Of a stretch of 64,000 nt of DNA, positions 17,736-26,214 are shown piece by piece. The notes below the pieces were generated by a model. It saw only the letters and a program-made list of their open reading frames with translations. It searched no databases and was not told the origin of the DNA. Source of the DNA: an uncultured Rhodospirillaceae bacterium (lineage in GTDB: Bacteria > Pseudomonadota > Alphaproteobacteria > Rhodospirillales > Casp-alpha2); assembly GCA_913030825.1 (NCBI GenBank), contig CAJWCU010000012.1, forward strand, positions 62,001-126,000, in the 5' to 3' direction. The translations under genes and the position numbers were made by a program. The stretch's first letter is position 1. Every line of letters begins with the position of its first letter.

Positions 17736-18638
17736 ATGGCCCGAGGCGAGGCCGAACCCTTGACCGATCCCGATACGGCATCTGCCGCCGCTTCCGATCC
17801 GGACCCTGATCTGTCGGCCGGTTCCGTGCGGCGCGCCGCCGCCAAACCGTCGGTGCCGTCGGACCTGGACCGGTTGGCCCAGGACGAACGTATTCAAACC
17901 CTGCGGGACGCCTTGACGCGGGCGGTGGCGCAGCGGGGCGAATCGAAAATCCATACCCTGAGCGACGCCCTGTTCAACCTGATCGAACGGGGTTTTTGGC
18001 GGCCGGGCGACAAACTGCCGGGGGAGAAAGAGCTCAGCCTCGTCCTGGAATTGAGCCTCGGCACGGTGCAGGCTGCCCTTCGCGAGCTCGTCAACGCGCA
18101 GCTTCTGGAACGGCGCCGGGGGGCGGGGACCTTCGTCGCCGACGCCAAGGAACTGGGCTCCAGCATCTGGCATTTCCGCTTTCGCACGCTCGACGGCAAG
18201 AACCTATTGCCCTGGGGCAGCAAGGTCCTATCCATCGACGAAGTCGACGATCAGGGACCCTGGTCGGAATTTCTCGGTTTCGCGCCGACCTACATCCGCG
18301 TCCGCCGGATCAACGACCTGGGCGAATTCAAGGTCTATTCGGAAATGCACCTGGACGGATCGCGGTTTCGCCCGCTGCTGGACGTGCCCTTGGATTTGCT
18401 GGCGCAGAAGAACATTCGTGTGTTCCTGCACGAACGCTATAACGCGCCGACCTTTCGGGGCATCCACCGGGTGCGGTCGACCGTCGTCGATGCCGATATC
18501 GCCCCCTTGATCGATGTCCAGCCGGGCTCGCACGGATTGCTGATCAAAGCGCTCGGTTTCACCTTCCGCGATGCGCCGATCTCCTATCAGACGATCGTCG
18601 TTCCCGAGACGCCCTACGAATTGGAAATTCTCGGCTGA
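17736..18638 (+). CDS. GntR-family regulator with UTRA-type effector domain
   Basis: 300-aa cytosolic DNA-binding protein. The first 65 residues are a low-complexity Asp/Ala/Pro extension (DPDTASAAASDPDPD). Residues about 68-130 form the GntR winged helix (GDKLPGEKELSLVLELSLGTVQAALREL, then LERRRGAGTFVA). The rest resembles a UTRA/HutC effector domain. It lies 141 nt after tctB, in the same direction, so it is the likely regulator of the tct genes, acting perhaps through the palindrome at 15747-15766. AGGGAG precedes its ATG by about 8 nt. The effector is presumably the transported carboxylate; this is inference. Confidence 0.85.
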   Translation: MARGEAEPLTDPDTASAAASDPDPDLSAGSVRRAAAKPSVPSDLDRLAQDERIQTLRDALTRAVAQRGESKIHTLSDALFNLIERGFWRPGDKLPGEKELSLVLELSLGTVQAALRELVNAQLLERRRGAGTFVADAKELGSSIWHFRFRTLDGKNLLPWGSKVLSIDEVDDQGPWSEFLGFAPTYIRVRRINDLGEFKVYSEMHLDGSRFRPLLDVPLDLLAQKNIRVFLHERYNAPTFRGIHRVRSTVVDADIAPLIDVQPGSHGLLIKALGFTFRDAPISYQTIVVPETPYELEILG

Positions 18639-18672
18639 TCCCGGCGCGGGCCCGTTCCAGAGGCGGGTCCGC

Positions 18673-19317
18673 TCAGGGCTCGGTGATGTCGTGGACCGCG
18701 CCGCGCACCAATTTCAGATGGCCGTTCATGGCCTGCTGCGCACCTTCGCCGTCGCCGCGCAGGATCGCCTGCACCACGGCGTCGTGTTCCCGGTAGGACA
18801 GGTCCAGGCGGCCGGTGACGCGGAATTGAGCCCGTCGATAGGGCGCCACGCGGCGCCGCACGTGCAGGGTCAGCTCCTCAAGGAACGAGTTATGGGTCCC
18901 CGAATAGATGCAGGCGTGGAATTGGGTGTTGAGTTCGTAATACCGCTCCACGTCGTCCGCTTCCGCCGCCAGGCGCGATCCTTCGTGAATTTGCAACAGG
19001 CCCTCGTGATCGGCGGGCGTCATGTTGTCGGCGGCGATGCGCGAACACAGGCCCTCCATCTCGGCCATGACCAGGAACATTTCGTCCAGGCGTTCGTCCG
19101 TGATGGTGGCGACGACGGCGCCCCGGCGGGGCCGCGCGTCGGCGAATCCGAAGGCTTCCAATTGGCGGATGGCTTCGCGGATCGGGGTGCGGGATACGCC
19201 GAACCGGTCGGCCAGGGTGACCTCGTCCAGCGCCGCGCCCGGCCCCAATCGGCCCCGCGCGATCTCGTCGGCGAGTTCGTCACGGATGCGCTCGGTGCGG
19301 GTTTTGCGGTCGGACAA
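18673..19317 (-). CDS. GntR-family regulator with FCD domain
   Basis: 214-aa regulator. The start is TTG 19317 (SDRKTRTERIRDELADEIARG) behind GAGAGGGG; a further upstream ATG at 19419 would place the operator inside the gene. The winged helix spans about 8-70 (LGPGAALDEVTLADRFGVSRTPIREAIRQLEAFG), then an all-helical FCD domain (MAEMEGLCSRIAADNMT... and HACIYSGTHNSF). FCD proteins sense small acids, often through bound metal. Convergent with the UTRA regulator and downstream of korB. The TTGCATGCAA site 50 nt upstream suggests autoregulation, and the same sequence sits in front of the ABC-atzF operon. Confidence 0.88.
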   Translation of the reverse strand: MSDRKTRTERIRDELADEIARGRLGPGAALDEVTLADRFGVSRTPIREAIRQLEAFGFADARPRRGAVVATITDERLDEMFLVMAEMEGLCSRIAADNMTPADHEGLLQIHEGSRLAAEADDVERYYELNTQFHACIYSGTHNSFLEELTLHVRRRVAPYRRAQFRVTGRLDLSYREHDAVVQAILRGDGEGAQQAMNGHLKLVRGAVHDITEP

Positions 19318-19340
19318 GGGCGCCCCTCTCGGTCGGTTAG

Positions 19341-19380
19341 ATGCATACAAAATCACATTAATCCCTGATTGCATGCAATC
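19341..19380 (-). promoter_or_regulatory. Operator pair upstream of the FCD GntR gene
   Basis: GATTGCATGCAATC at 19367-19380 is a perfect 14-nt palindrome. ATGCATACAA at 19341-19350 resembles the TTGCATACAA box at 6702-6711. Both lie in the 139-nt gap between korB and the regulator gene. Perfect symmetry, location and recurrence at 6702-6723 support a GntR/FadR-type operator; the assignment to this regulator is inference. Confidence 0.6.
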
Positions 19381-19456
19381 GTTAAATGGCCCGCCGCCGA
19401 ACGAATCGGGGCGGGCCATCGCCGGAGAGGCAACGCTTTAAGCGGCGGCAGCTGCC

Positions 19457-20497
19457 TTAGGACACGGTCCAGGTCTTGCCGGCCGACAGCAGGCGGGAAA
19501 GACCCGCGCGGTCCATGGTCCGGGTGGGATCGTCTTCACGCAGGTCGGTGAAGCTTGCGCCCGGCGCGTGATAGACCACGCCCAGGGCGACCGGCAGGTC
19601 CGGGCCTTCCATGCGGGCGAGAATGGTCGCCAGCGCAAGGTTGGTCTGATCGTGGACGGTGACCTCATCGGCAGCGGCGCCGTCGCCCACCGGCACGACG
19701 CGGGCCGTACCCGTGGCCCAATCGACATGGATGCCCTTGTCGGCGTTCGCGCCGAAGATCAGCGGCTTGCCGTGTTCGACGCGGATCGTCCGCTCGGCCC
19801 CCGTGGCCTTGTCCTTGACCGCGTCGAAGGCGCCGTCGTTGAACACCACGCAGTTCTGCAGGATCTCGACGAACGAGGTCCCCCGGTTGGCATGGGCGGC
19901 CTTGAGCACGCCCGGCAGGTGGTCCTGCAGGGTATCGGCAGACCGCGCGACGAAGCGGGCACCCGCCCCCAGGGCCAACATGGCCGCGTTGACGGGTGCT
20001 TCGACCGAGCCGCCCGGCGACGAGGGCGAGCGCATGCCCGTCGCCGACGCCGGCGAATACTGGCCCTTGGTCAGGCCGTAGACCGCGTTGTTCGGCATCA
20101 GGAGATTGAGATCGACGTTGCGGCGAAGCGCGTGCATCAGATGATTGCCGCCGATCGACAGGAAATCCCCGTCGCCGCCGACGACCCAGACGTCCAGGTC
20201 CGGATTGGCCATCTTGACGCCCGTCGCGACGGCGGGGGCGCGGCCATGGATGGTGTGGAAGCCGTAGGAGGCGAGGTAATAGGGGAACCGCGCGGCGCAG
20301 CCGATGCCGGACACGAAGACGACGTCCTCGGGCCGGCGGCCGACGTCGGCCAGGGTCGCGCGGACGGCCTTCAGGATCGCGTAATCGCCGCAGCCGGGGC
20401 ACCAACGAACTTCCTGGTCCGAGGTGAAGTCGCGGGCGGTCAGCGGGGTAGTGGTATCGGCCTCGGGGGCGACGATGTCGGGATTCATGACGTTCAT
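19457..20497 (-). CDS. korB: 2-oxoacid:ferredoxin oxidoreductase, beta (ThDP) subunit
   Basis: 346-aa cytosolic protein. WCPGCGDYAILKA near residue 30 and the ThDP/Mg motif VVGGDGDFLSIGGNHLMHALRRNVDLNLLMPNNAVYG (GDG to NN) identify the beta subunit. With KorA it oxidatively decarboxylates a 2-oxoacid, most likely 2-oxoglutarate, to the acyl-CoA and reduces ferredoxin. The ATG at 20497 has GGGAG at 8 nt; a more upstream start would overlap korA. It follows korA by 13 nt. No ferredoxin subunit is encoded alongside, so a separate ferredoxin must accept the electrons. Confidence 0.9.
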   Translation of the reverse strand: MNVMNPDIVAPEADTTTPLTARDFTSDQEVRWCPGCGDYAILKAVRATLADVGRRPEDVVFVSGIGCAARFPYYLASYGFHTIHGRAPAVATGVKMANPDLDVWVVGGDGDFLSIGGNHLMHALRRNVDLNLLMPNNAVYGLTKGQYSPASATGMRSPSSPGGSVEAPVNAAMLALGAGARFVARSADTLQDHLPGVLKAAHANRGTSFVEILQNCVVFNDGAFDAVKDKATGAERTIRVEHGKPLIFGANADKGIHVDWATGTARVVPVGDGAAADEVTVHDQTNLALATILARMEGPDLPVALGVVYHAPGASFTDLREDDPTRTMDRAGLSRLLSAGKTWTVS

Positions 20498-20510
20498 GGC
20501 GGGGGCTCCC

Positions 20511-22385
20511 TTAGAAGTCTTCGCGAAGGGCGGCATCGATCTCCGCCACGGTGAAGGGCTGGCCGGTGACCTTGTTCAGGCCCCGGAACGGGATGTGCGG
20601 GAAACGGGCGCGCAGTTCGTCCAGCAACTGTCCCGAATTCAATTCGGCGACCACAATGCTGTCGAACAGGCCGAAAGTTTCCTCCAGCCCGCGCGGTAAC
20701 GGCGACAAGTTGCGCAGGTGCATATGGCCGACGGCATGGCCTTCGGCGTTCAACTCCTCGACCGTGGACTTGAGCACGCCGCGCGTCGATCCCCAGCCGA
20801 CGACCAGGACGCGGCCCGCGTCGTCGCCGGTTTCGATCTTGGCCGCGGGCAGGAAGTCGCGGATGCGGTCCAGCTTGGCGGCGCGCAGGTCGGTCATTTC
20901 CTGGTGGTTGTCGGGATCGTAGGAAATATGCCCCGATCCGGCCGACCGTTCGATGCCGCCCAGGCGATGGGCCAGGCCGGGCATGCCGGGCACGGCCCAG
21001 GCGCGGGCCAGGGTGTCTTGGTCACGGCGGAAGGGGTGGAAGCCTTCCGGATCGATGTCGCGGTTGATCGCGATATCGGCCATCGCGTCGACGTCCGGCA
21101 GGCGCCATGGTTCCGCCGCGTTGGCCGTATAGGCATCGGACAGCAGGATCACCGGCGTCATGAAGGTGGTCGCCACGCGGGCGGCTTCCAGGACTGTATC
21201 GAACGAATCGCCGGGGCCGGCGGCGGCGAAGACGGGCAGGGGGGCTTCGCCGTGGCGGCCCTTCAGGGCCATGTTCAGATCGGCCTGTTCGACCTTGGTC
21301 GGCATGCCGGTCGACGGCCCGGCGCGCTGCACATCGACGACGATCAGCGGCAGTTCGGCGGCGGCGGCTAGGCCCAGGGCCTCGGCCTTCAACGCCATGC
21401 CGGGGCCCGACGTGCCGGTCACGCCCAGGCCGCCCGCGAAGGACGCGCCGATGGCGGCGGTGGCGGCGGCGATCTCGTCTTCCGCCTGGAAGGTTGCGAC
21501 GCCTTCGCCTTCCAGCTTGGCGAGGCCGTGGAGGATCGCCGACGCAGGGGTGATGGGGTAGGAGCAATAATGCAGGCGCAGGCCCGACAGGGCGGATGCC
21601 GCCGTGAGGCCCAGTACGATACCGTCGATGCCGGTCAGTGTCTTGTAGGTGCCGGGCTTGGGCTGGGCCGCCGCAAGGGTGCGCAGGCGCGTCGGCGGGG
21701 CCATGTCGGTGACGTCGCCGTAGGTATGCCCGGCATCCAGCGCCGCGACGTTGGCCGCCGCAATCTCGGGCCGCTTGCCGAACTTCGTGCCGAGCCAGGC
21801 CGCCGTCGCCGACCGGTCCTGTTCGAACATCCAATAGACCAGACCGAGCGCCCAGAAGTTGCGGGCCTTGTCGGCGTCCTTCTTGGTCACGCCGGCCTCG
21901 GCGCGGCCGTCGGCCAGCGCCGCCTCGCGGGTCAGGCGGGAAATCTCGATGGCTTCGACGCGGTAATCGTCCAGGCTGCCGTCTTCCAGCGGGTTCGTCT
22001 CGTAGCCCGCTTTTTCCAAGCCGCGCTTGTTGAACGCGTCGGTGTCGATGAGCAGCAAGCCGCCCGGGCGCAGGGAGGGAAGGTTGGTCTTCAGCGCCGC
22101 CGGGTTCAGGGCGACCAGCACGTCGACCGTATCGCCGTGGGTCTTCACCGCGTCGCCGCCGATCTGAATCTGAAAGGCCGAGACGCCGAAGGTCGTGCCG
22201 GCGGGGGCGCGGATTTCCGCCGGGAAATCGGGGAAGGTCATGAAACCATGTCCGGCCAGGGCGGAGGATTTGGTGAATTCCGATCCCAGCGTCTGGATGC
22301 CGTCGCCGGAATCGCCGGCGAAGCGGACGACCGCGGCCGCCGTGCCGGTGGCGGGAAGATCGGAAGCGAAAGGTTGGTCGAGCAT
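20511..22385 (-). CDS. korA: 2-oxoacid:ferredoxin oxidoreductase, fused gamma-alpha subunit
   Basis: 624-aa protein. The gamma domain occupies about 1-190 (VVRFAGDSGDGIQTLGSEF, then DFPAEIRAPAGTTFGVSAFQIQIGG). The alpha pyrimidine-binding domain follows from about 255 (YCSYPITPASAILHGLAKL, FQAEDEIAAATAAIGASFAGG, TGTSGPGMALKAEALGLA). This gamma-alpha order is typical of KorA in aerobic and facultative bacteria. The start is ATG 22385 behind AAGGA. Together with korB it gives a CoA-dependent, NAD-independent route through a 2-oxoacid. Divergent from the DUF971 gene. Confidence 0.9.
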   Translation of the reverse strand: MLDQPFASDLPATGTAAAVVRFAGDSGDGIQTLGSEFTKSSALAGHGFMTFPDFPAEIRAPAGTTFGVSAFQIQIGGDAVKTHGDTVDVLVALNPAALKTNLPSLRPGGLLLIDTDAFNKRGLEKAGYETNPLEDGSLDDYRVEAIEISRLTREAALADGRAEAGVTKKDADKARNFWALGLVYWMFEQDRSATAAWLGTKFGKRPEIAAANVAALDAGHTYGDVTDMAPPTRLRTLAAAQPKPGTYKTLTGIDGIVLGLTAASALSGLRLHYCSYPITPASAILHGLAKLEGEGVATFQAEDEIAAATAAIGASFAGGLGVTGTSGPGMALKAEALGLAAAAELPLIVVDVQRAGPSTGMPTKVEQADLNMALKGRHGEAPLPVFAAAGPGDSFDTVLEAARVATTFMTPVILLSDAYTANAAEPWRLPDVDAMADIAINRDIDPEGFHPFRRDQDTLARAWAVPGMPGLAHRLGGIERSAGSGHISYDPDNHQEMTDLRAAKLDRIRDFLPAAKIETGDDAGRVLVVGWGSTRGVLKSTVEELNAEGHAVGHMHLRNLSPLPRGLEETFGLFDSIVVAELNSGQLLDELRARFPHIPFRGLNKVTGQPFTVAEIDAALREDF

Positions 22386-22637
22386 GGCCGAGGTCCTTTG
22401 CAATTGCCGGTGCTGTGCGCCGGTCTTGAAACGGAGATCGCCGGGGGCCGGAATCGGGCTTCGGCGAGGTTGGCCGGACTATGCCCGCGCGGCCGCCCTC
22501 CGTTCCGTCAATTAATTGCCGGGGAAAAATAAAGTCGGTTCTGTCAACGAATTGCTTTTCCGAAACAGGGTGCGGGTCTTGGATGGAGGCTGGAATTGCG
22601 GGAGCCCATCCCCCCATACGTTTTGAGGAGCCCGACC

Positions 22638-22991
22638 ATGCAGCCCACCGGTATCACCGTTCCCGCCGACCGTTCGTCGCTGGAAATCACCTGGCCCGAC
22701 GGCCTGCGCCAGAGCCTGAGCGCGCCCACCCTGCGTCAGATGAGCCGCTCCGCCCGATCAGAAGGTGCGCGCCTGAAAGGCTGGGACGTTCCCGCCGACG
22801 AGGATCTGACCATCACGGGCGTCGAGGCCGTCGGCGTCTACGCCATCAACATCGTCTTCTCGGACGGATACGCGAAAGGCATCTACCCCTGGGAAATGCT
22901 GCGCGGCGCCATCGGCGCGCTCGCCTTCAAAGGCATCGATACGGCCGTCGTCAACGCAATCGATGGGGCCATCGACGGCATTGGCAATTAG
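22638..22991 (+). CDS. DUF971 protein
   Basis: 117-aa protein starting at ATG 22638 behind GAGGAG. The sequence LEITWPDGLRQSLSAPTLRQMSRSA followed by DLTITGVEAVGVYAINIVFSDGYAKGIYPWEMLR is the DUF971 domain. This domain also forms the N-terminus of gamma-butyrobetaine hydroxylase-like proteins and occurs beside Fe-S assembly genes. The Cys residues found in many members after the LR motif (CPCAxC) are replaced here (MSRSARSEG). Its position just ahead of an iron-sulfur flavoprotein module suggests a role in its assembly, but only from context. Confidence 0.78.
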   Translation: MQPTGITVPADRSSLEITWPDGLRQSLSAPTLRQMSRSARSEGARLKGWDVPADEDLTITGVEAVGVYAINIVFSDGYAKGIYPWEMLRGAIGALAFKGIDTAVVNAIDGAIDGIGN

Positions 22992-23167
22992 TTGACAGAC
23001 AGCCGGTCATGGTGCGGTGCACCATGACGATAGAAACAAGTTACCTGAGGTGAAGGCACCCGCCGCGCCAAAGGCAGACAAGACCGACCAGACGTCCCCC
23101 CGCGTCGCATTGTACTTCAAGACATATGTGACCCAGGGGAGGCGCCAAAGACCGAAAGGACCGACCC
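22992..23167 (+). promoter_or_regulatory. Control region before the AprA-like gene, with a 23-nt palindrome
   Basis: A consensus -35 hexamer TTGACA lies at 22992-22997, directly after the DUF971 stop. No good -10 is found at 16-18 nt. Instead a hairpin/operator occupies 23006-23028: GTCATGGTGC, spacer GGT, then GCACCATGAC, ten perfect base pairs. This arrangement suggests regulator-controlled transcription of the AprA-like operon. Candidates are the GntR regulator at 26215 or the Crp/Fnr protein at 34037. Nothing else is seen up to AAAGGA before ATG 23168. Confidence 0.5.
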
Positions 23168-24907
23168 ATGGACGAAATCACCGAAGGCACCTCGCAAGTC
23201 GATTGCGACATCCTCGTCATCGGCGGCGGCACGGCCGGCCCGATGGCCGCCTATAAAGCCAAGAAGAAAAATCCCGACGCCAAGGTCATCCTCTTGGAAA
23301 AGGCCAATGTGAAGCGCTCCGGCGCCATCTCCATGGGTATGGACGGCCTGAACAACGCCGTCATCCCCGGCCATTCCACGCCCGAGCAGTATGTGAAGGA
23401 AATCACCGTCGCCAACGACGGCATCGTCGATCAGGCGGCGGTCCTGAAATACGCCGAGAACTGCTACGAAATCATTCAGGAGCTGGATAACTTCGGCATC
23501 CGTTTCCAGAAGGACGAGAACGGCGACTTCGACGTCAAGAAGGTGCACCACATCGGCACCTACGTCCTGCCCATGCCGAACGGCGACACCGTGAAGAAGG
23601 CGCTTTATCGCCAGCTCAAGCGGGCGCGTCTGCTGATCTCCAACCGCTACATGGCGACCCGCCTGCTGACCGGTAAGGACGGCCGCATCGCCGGCGCCAT
23701 CGCCGTCAACACGCGCAACGCCGAATTCCTGGTCGTTCGCGCCAAGGCCGTGATCCTCTGCATGGGGGCCGCCGGGCGTTTGGGCCTGCCGACCTCCGGA
23801 TACCTCTACGGCACGTATGAGAACGCCGCCAACTCGGGGGACGGTTACGCCATGGCGTATCATGCGGGTGCGGGCCTGGCGAACCTGGAATGCTTCCAGA
23901 TCAATCCGCTGATCAAGGACTACAACGGGCCCGCCTGTGCCTATGTGGCCGGGCCCTTCGGTGGCTATACGGCCAACAACGAAGGCATGCGCTTCATCGA
24001 ATGCGATTACTGGTCCGGCCAGATGATGCAGGAGTTCTACAACGAACTGCAGTCGGGCAAGGGGCCGGTCTTCCTGAAGCTCAACCACCTGGCCGACGAG
24101 ACGATCTCGGAAATCGAAACCATCCTGCACGAGGTCGAACGCCCGACCCGTGGCCGGTTCCAGGTCAATCGCCACAACGATTACCGCCACGGCATGATCG
24201 AGATGCATATTTCGGAAATCGGCTTCTGCTCGGGCCATTCGGCGTCCGGCGTCTATGTCGACGACAACGCCTGCACCACGGTGCCGGGCCTGTATGCCGC
24301 CGGCGACATGGCCAGCGTGCCGCATAACTACATGCTGGGGGCCTTCACCAACGGTGCGGTCGCCGGTGAACACGCCGTCGACTTCGTGAACGAGGTCGAT
24401 TTCGCCGACATCGACGAGGATTTCATCGCCGCCGAGAAGAAGCGCGTTCTGGCGCCGACCCTGCGCGACGACGGCATTCCGCCGAACCAGATCGAGTACA
24501 AGACCCGCCGCCTGGTCAACGACTACCTGCAGCCGCCCAAGGTCACCCGCAAGATGCAGCTGGCCCAGGATCGCTTCGCTGAAACGCGCGAGGCCATGGA
24601 AAACGAAATGGCCGTGACCAACGCCCACGAACTGATGCGCTCTCTCGAGGTCGCGTCGATCATGGACTGCGCCGACATGGCGGCCTTCGCCTCGCTGTTC
24701 CGCACGGAAAGCCGCTGGGGTCTTTATCACAACCGCGCCGATTATCCGGAACGGGACAACGAGAATTGGTTCTGCCACTCGATCCTGTCCAAGGACGACG
24801 CCGGTCAGATGACGATCCGCAAGAAGGAAGTCGATCCCTACGTCATCCCCATCGATGAAGACGAAAAGGACGCCTACGACAAACAGCGCATCAAGGCCCA
24901 GGCCTGA
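23168..24907 (+). CDS. AprA-like FAD flavoprotein (fumarate reductase / APS reductase superfamily)
   Basis: 579-aa cytosolic flavoprotein. The N-terminal dinucleotide fold is DCDILVIGGGTAGPMAAYKA with acidic EKANVKRSGAISMGMDGLN. The V-x-RSGA-x-x-MG-x-x-x-x-N segment and LDNFGIRFQKDENGDF match dissimilatory adenylylsulfate reductase alpha more closely than succinate dehydrogenase. The C-terminal FAD contact is TTVPGLYAAGDMASVPHNYMLGAFTNGAVAGEHA. An AprB-like ferredoxin follows 39 nt downstream. I cannot see the AprA sulfite/AMP site with confidence, and sat and dsr genes are absent. A role in oxidising a sulfur compound is plausible but unproven; the alternative is a 2-electron dehydrogenase of unknown substrate. 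AAAGGA precedes the ATG by 7 nt. Confidence 0.75.
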   Translation: MDEITEGTSQVDCDILVIGGGTAGPMAAYKAKKKNPDAKVILLEKANVKRSGAISMGMDGLNNAVIPGHSTPEQYVKEITVANDGIVDQAAVLKYAENCYEIIQELDNFGIRFQKDENGDFDVKKVHHIGTYVLPMPNGDTVKKALYRQLKRARLLISNRYMATRLLTGKDGRIAGAIAVNTRNAEFLVVRAKAVILCMGAAGRLGLPTSGYLYGTYENAANSGDGYAMAYHAGAGLANLECFQINPLIKDYNGPACAYVAGPFGGYTANNEGMRFIECDYWSGQMMQEFYNELQSGKGPVFLKLNHLADETISEIETILHEVERPTRGRFQVNRHNDYRHGMIEMHISEIGFCSGHSASGVYVDDNACTTVPGLYAAGDMASVPHNYMLGAFTNGAVAGEHAVDFVNEVDFADIDEDFIAAEKKRVLAPTLRDDGIPPNQIEYKTRRLVNDYLQPPKVTRKMQLAQDRFAETREAMENEMAVTNAHELMRSLEVASIMDCADMAAFASLFRTESRWGLYHNRADYPERDNENWFCHSILSKDDAGQMTIRKKEVDPYVIPIDEDEKDAYDKQRIKAQA

Positions 24908-24946
24908 TCCACCCCGTCGTAGACAGATAACACCAGGAGAATTCCC

Positions 24947-25180
24947 ATGCCTCTCGCACAACAATCCTCTTCCGTCCCGGTCGTCGTCGATGACGACAAG
25001 TGCATCGCCGACAAGGGCTGCACCGTCTGCGTCGATGTCTGCCCGCTGGACGTGCTGCGCATCTCGGATCAGACCGGCAAGGCGTTCATGAAGTACGACG
25101 AATGCTGGTACTGCATGCCCTGCGAGGCCGATTGCCCGACGGGTGCCGTGTCCGTGCATATCCCCTTCCTGCTGCGCTAA
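24947..25180 (+). CDS. AprB-like ferredoxin with two [4Fe-4S] clusters, tail-less
   Basis: 77-aa protein. Cluster motifs are C-x5-C-x2-C-x3-C-P (CIADKGCTVCVDVCP) and C-x2-C-x2-C-x3-C-P (CWYCMPCEADCP). The spacing in the first motif and the W-Y-C/W-E-C-type second motif resemble AprB, the electron-transfer partner of AprA. True AprB has about 150 residues with a long C-terminal tail wrapping AprA; here the protein ends just after the second cluster (AVSVHIPFLLR). It should carry electrons to or from the upstream flavoprotein. It is followed after 20 nt by the HEAT-repeat gene. Confidence 0.85.
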   Translation: MPLAQQSSSVPVVVDDDKCIADKGCTVCVDVCPLDVLRISDQTGKAFMKYDECWYCMPCEADCPTGAVSVHIPFLLR

Positions 25181-25200
25181 TCGATAAGGAGCCCGAGACC

Positions 25201-26163
25201 ATGTCCGCATTCGAGCCCTTCGAGCAGTTCGACGAAGTCGAAGATATCGTTGACCGTCTGGACGATCCCGATCCGGGGACCCGCCGGGTCGCCGTCATGG
25301 ATCTGGCCGACAGCGCCGACCCTTCGGCCGTGACCTATCTGAAAAAGGCGCTTGGTGACGAAGCCCGCGAAGTGCGGCTTCAGGTCGCCTTGGCGCTGGC
25401 CGAATTCGACGGCCCGGAAACGGCCGACGCCTTGGTCGTTGCCGTGGTCGACGAGGACGCGGGAGTCGCCCAGGCGGCCGCCGATTCCATGGCCGAATTG
25501 AAAGACCCGGCCGCCGCCGATCCGATCTTGCCCTTCGTGACCCACGAAAGTGCGTTCGTTCGCGCCGCTTCGCTGCGGGCCCTTCGCGAATTGAAGCGGA
25601 CCGAAAGCCTGAAGCCGGCACTCGACGCCTTCGGTGATGTCGACGCGACGGTTCGCTCCGAAGCGATCAGCGTCGTCGGCTATCTCAAGACCGAAGACGC
25701 CCTGCCGGCCCTGATGTCCATGTTGAAGGACGTGGAGCCTGCCGTGCGGCGGACCGCCGCCGGCGCGCTCGGATTTTCCGTGACGACGGCCGCCGCCGAG
25801 GCGCTGGCTCAGTCGCTGACCGACAGCGATTGGCAGGTTCGCGAAATTGCCGCCGAAACGCTGTGCAAGGTGCAGTCGACGGTCGCGGCCCCGGCCCTTC
25901 GCGCCGCCTTGACCGACGAATACTGGCAGGTCCGCCAGAAGGCGATCCGCTCGCTCGGCAAGCTGGGCGTGGCCGAGGCGGTGCCTGAAATCATCCCGTC
26001 GCTCGACCACGACATTTCCAACCTGCGCAAGGAAGCGGCGGCGGCTCTCGGCGAGATCGAAGCCCCCGAAGCCATTCCGGCGCTGGAAGCCCATCTCGAC
26101 GATCCCGATCCCGACGTCCGCAAGAACATCCGCTGGGCGCTCGGCCGGATCCGCAGCGAATAA
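25201..26163 (+). CDS. HEAT-repeat protein
   Basis: 320-aa soluble protein made almost entirely of about ten 30-residue helical repeats. Examples are DPDPGTRRVAVMDLADSADPSAVTYLKKAL, DEAREVRLQVALALAEFDGPETADALV, and D-x-x-x-x-VR-x-x-A-x-x-ALG patterns to the end. PBS-lyase/HEAT repeats make solenoid scaffolds. In this operon it may hold the flavoprotein and ferredoxin together, or replace the missing AprB tail; this is inference. ATG 25201 follows the ferredoxin stop by 20 nt with AAGGAG upstream. No signal peptide, so cytosolic. Confidence 0.88.
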   Translation: MSAFEPFEQFDEVEDIVDRLDDPDPGTRRVAVMDLADSADPSAVTYLKKALGDEAREVRLQVALALAEFDGPETADALVVAVVDEDAGVAQAAADSMAELKDPAAADPILPFVTHESAFVRAASLRALRELKRTESLKPALDAFGDVDATVRSEAISVVGYLKTEDALPALMSMLKDVEPAVRRTAAGALGFSVTTAAAEALAQSLTDSDWQVREIAAETLCKVQSTVAAPALRAALTDEYWQVRQKAIRSLGKLGVAEAVPEIIPSLDHDISNLRKEAAAALGEIEAPEAIPALEAHLDDPDPDVRKNIRWALGRIRSE

Positions 26164-26214
26164 GCGGAGCCACTTCACCGCCGATACCCCGAAACATTCG
26201 ACCCGTTCCCCGTT

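Noticed and set aside
23168-25180. Canonical dissimilatory APS reductase (aprAB)
   Set aside because: The AprB tail is missing, sat/dsr/qmo genes are absent and catalytic residues could not be confirmed, so only AprA/B-like is supported.
23117-25210. 697-codon open frame antisense to the AprA-like gene
   Set aside because: Composition-driven shadow frame; the opposite strand encodes clear FAD and Fe-S motifs.
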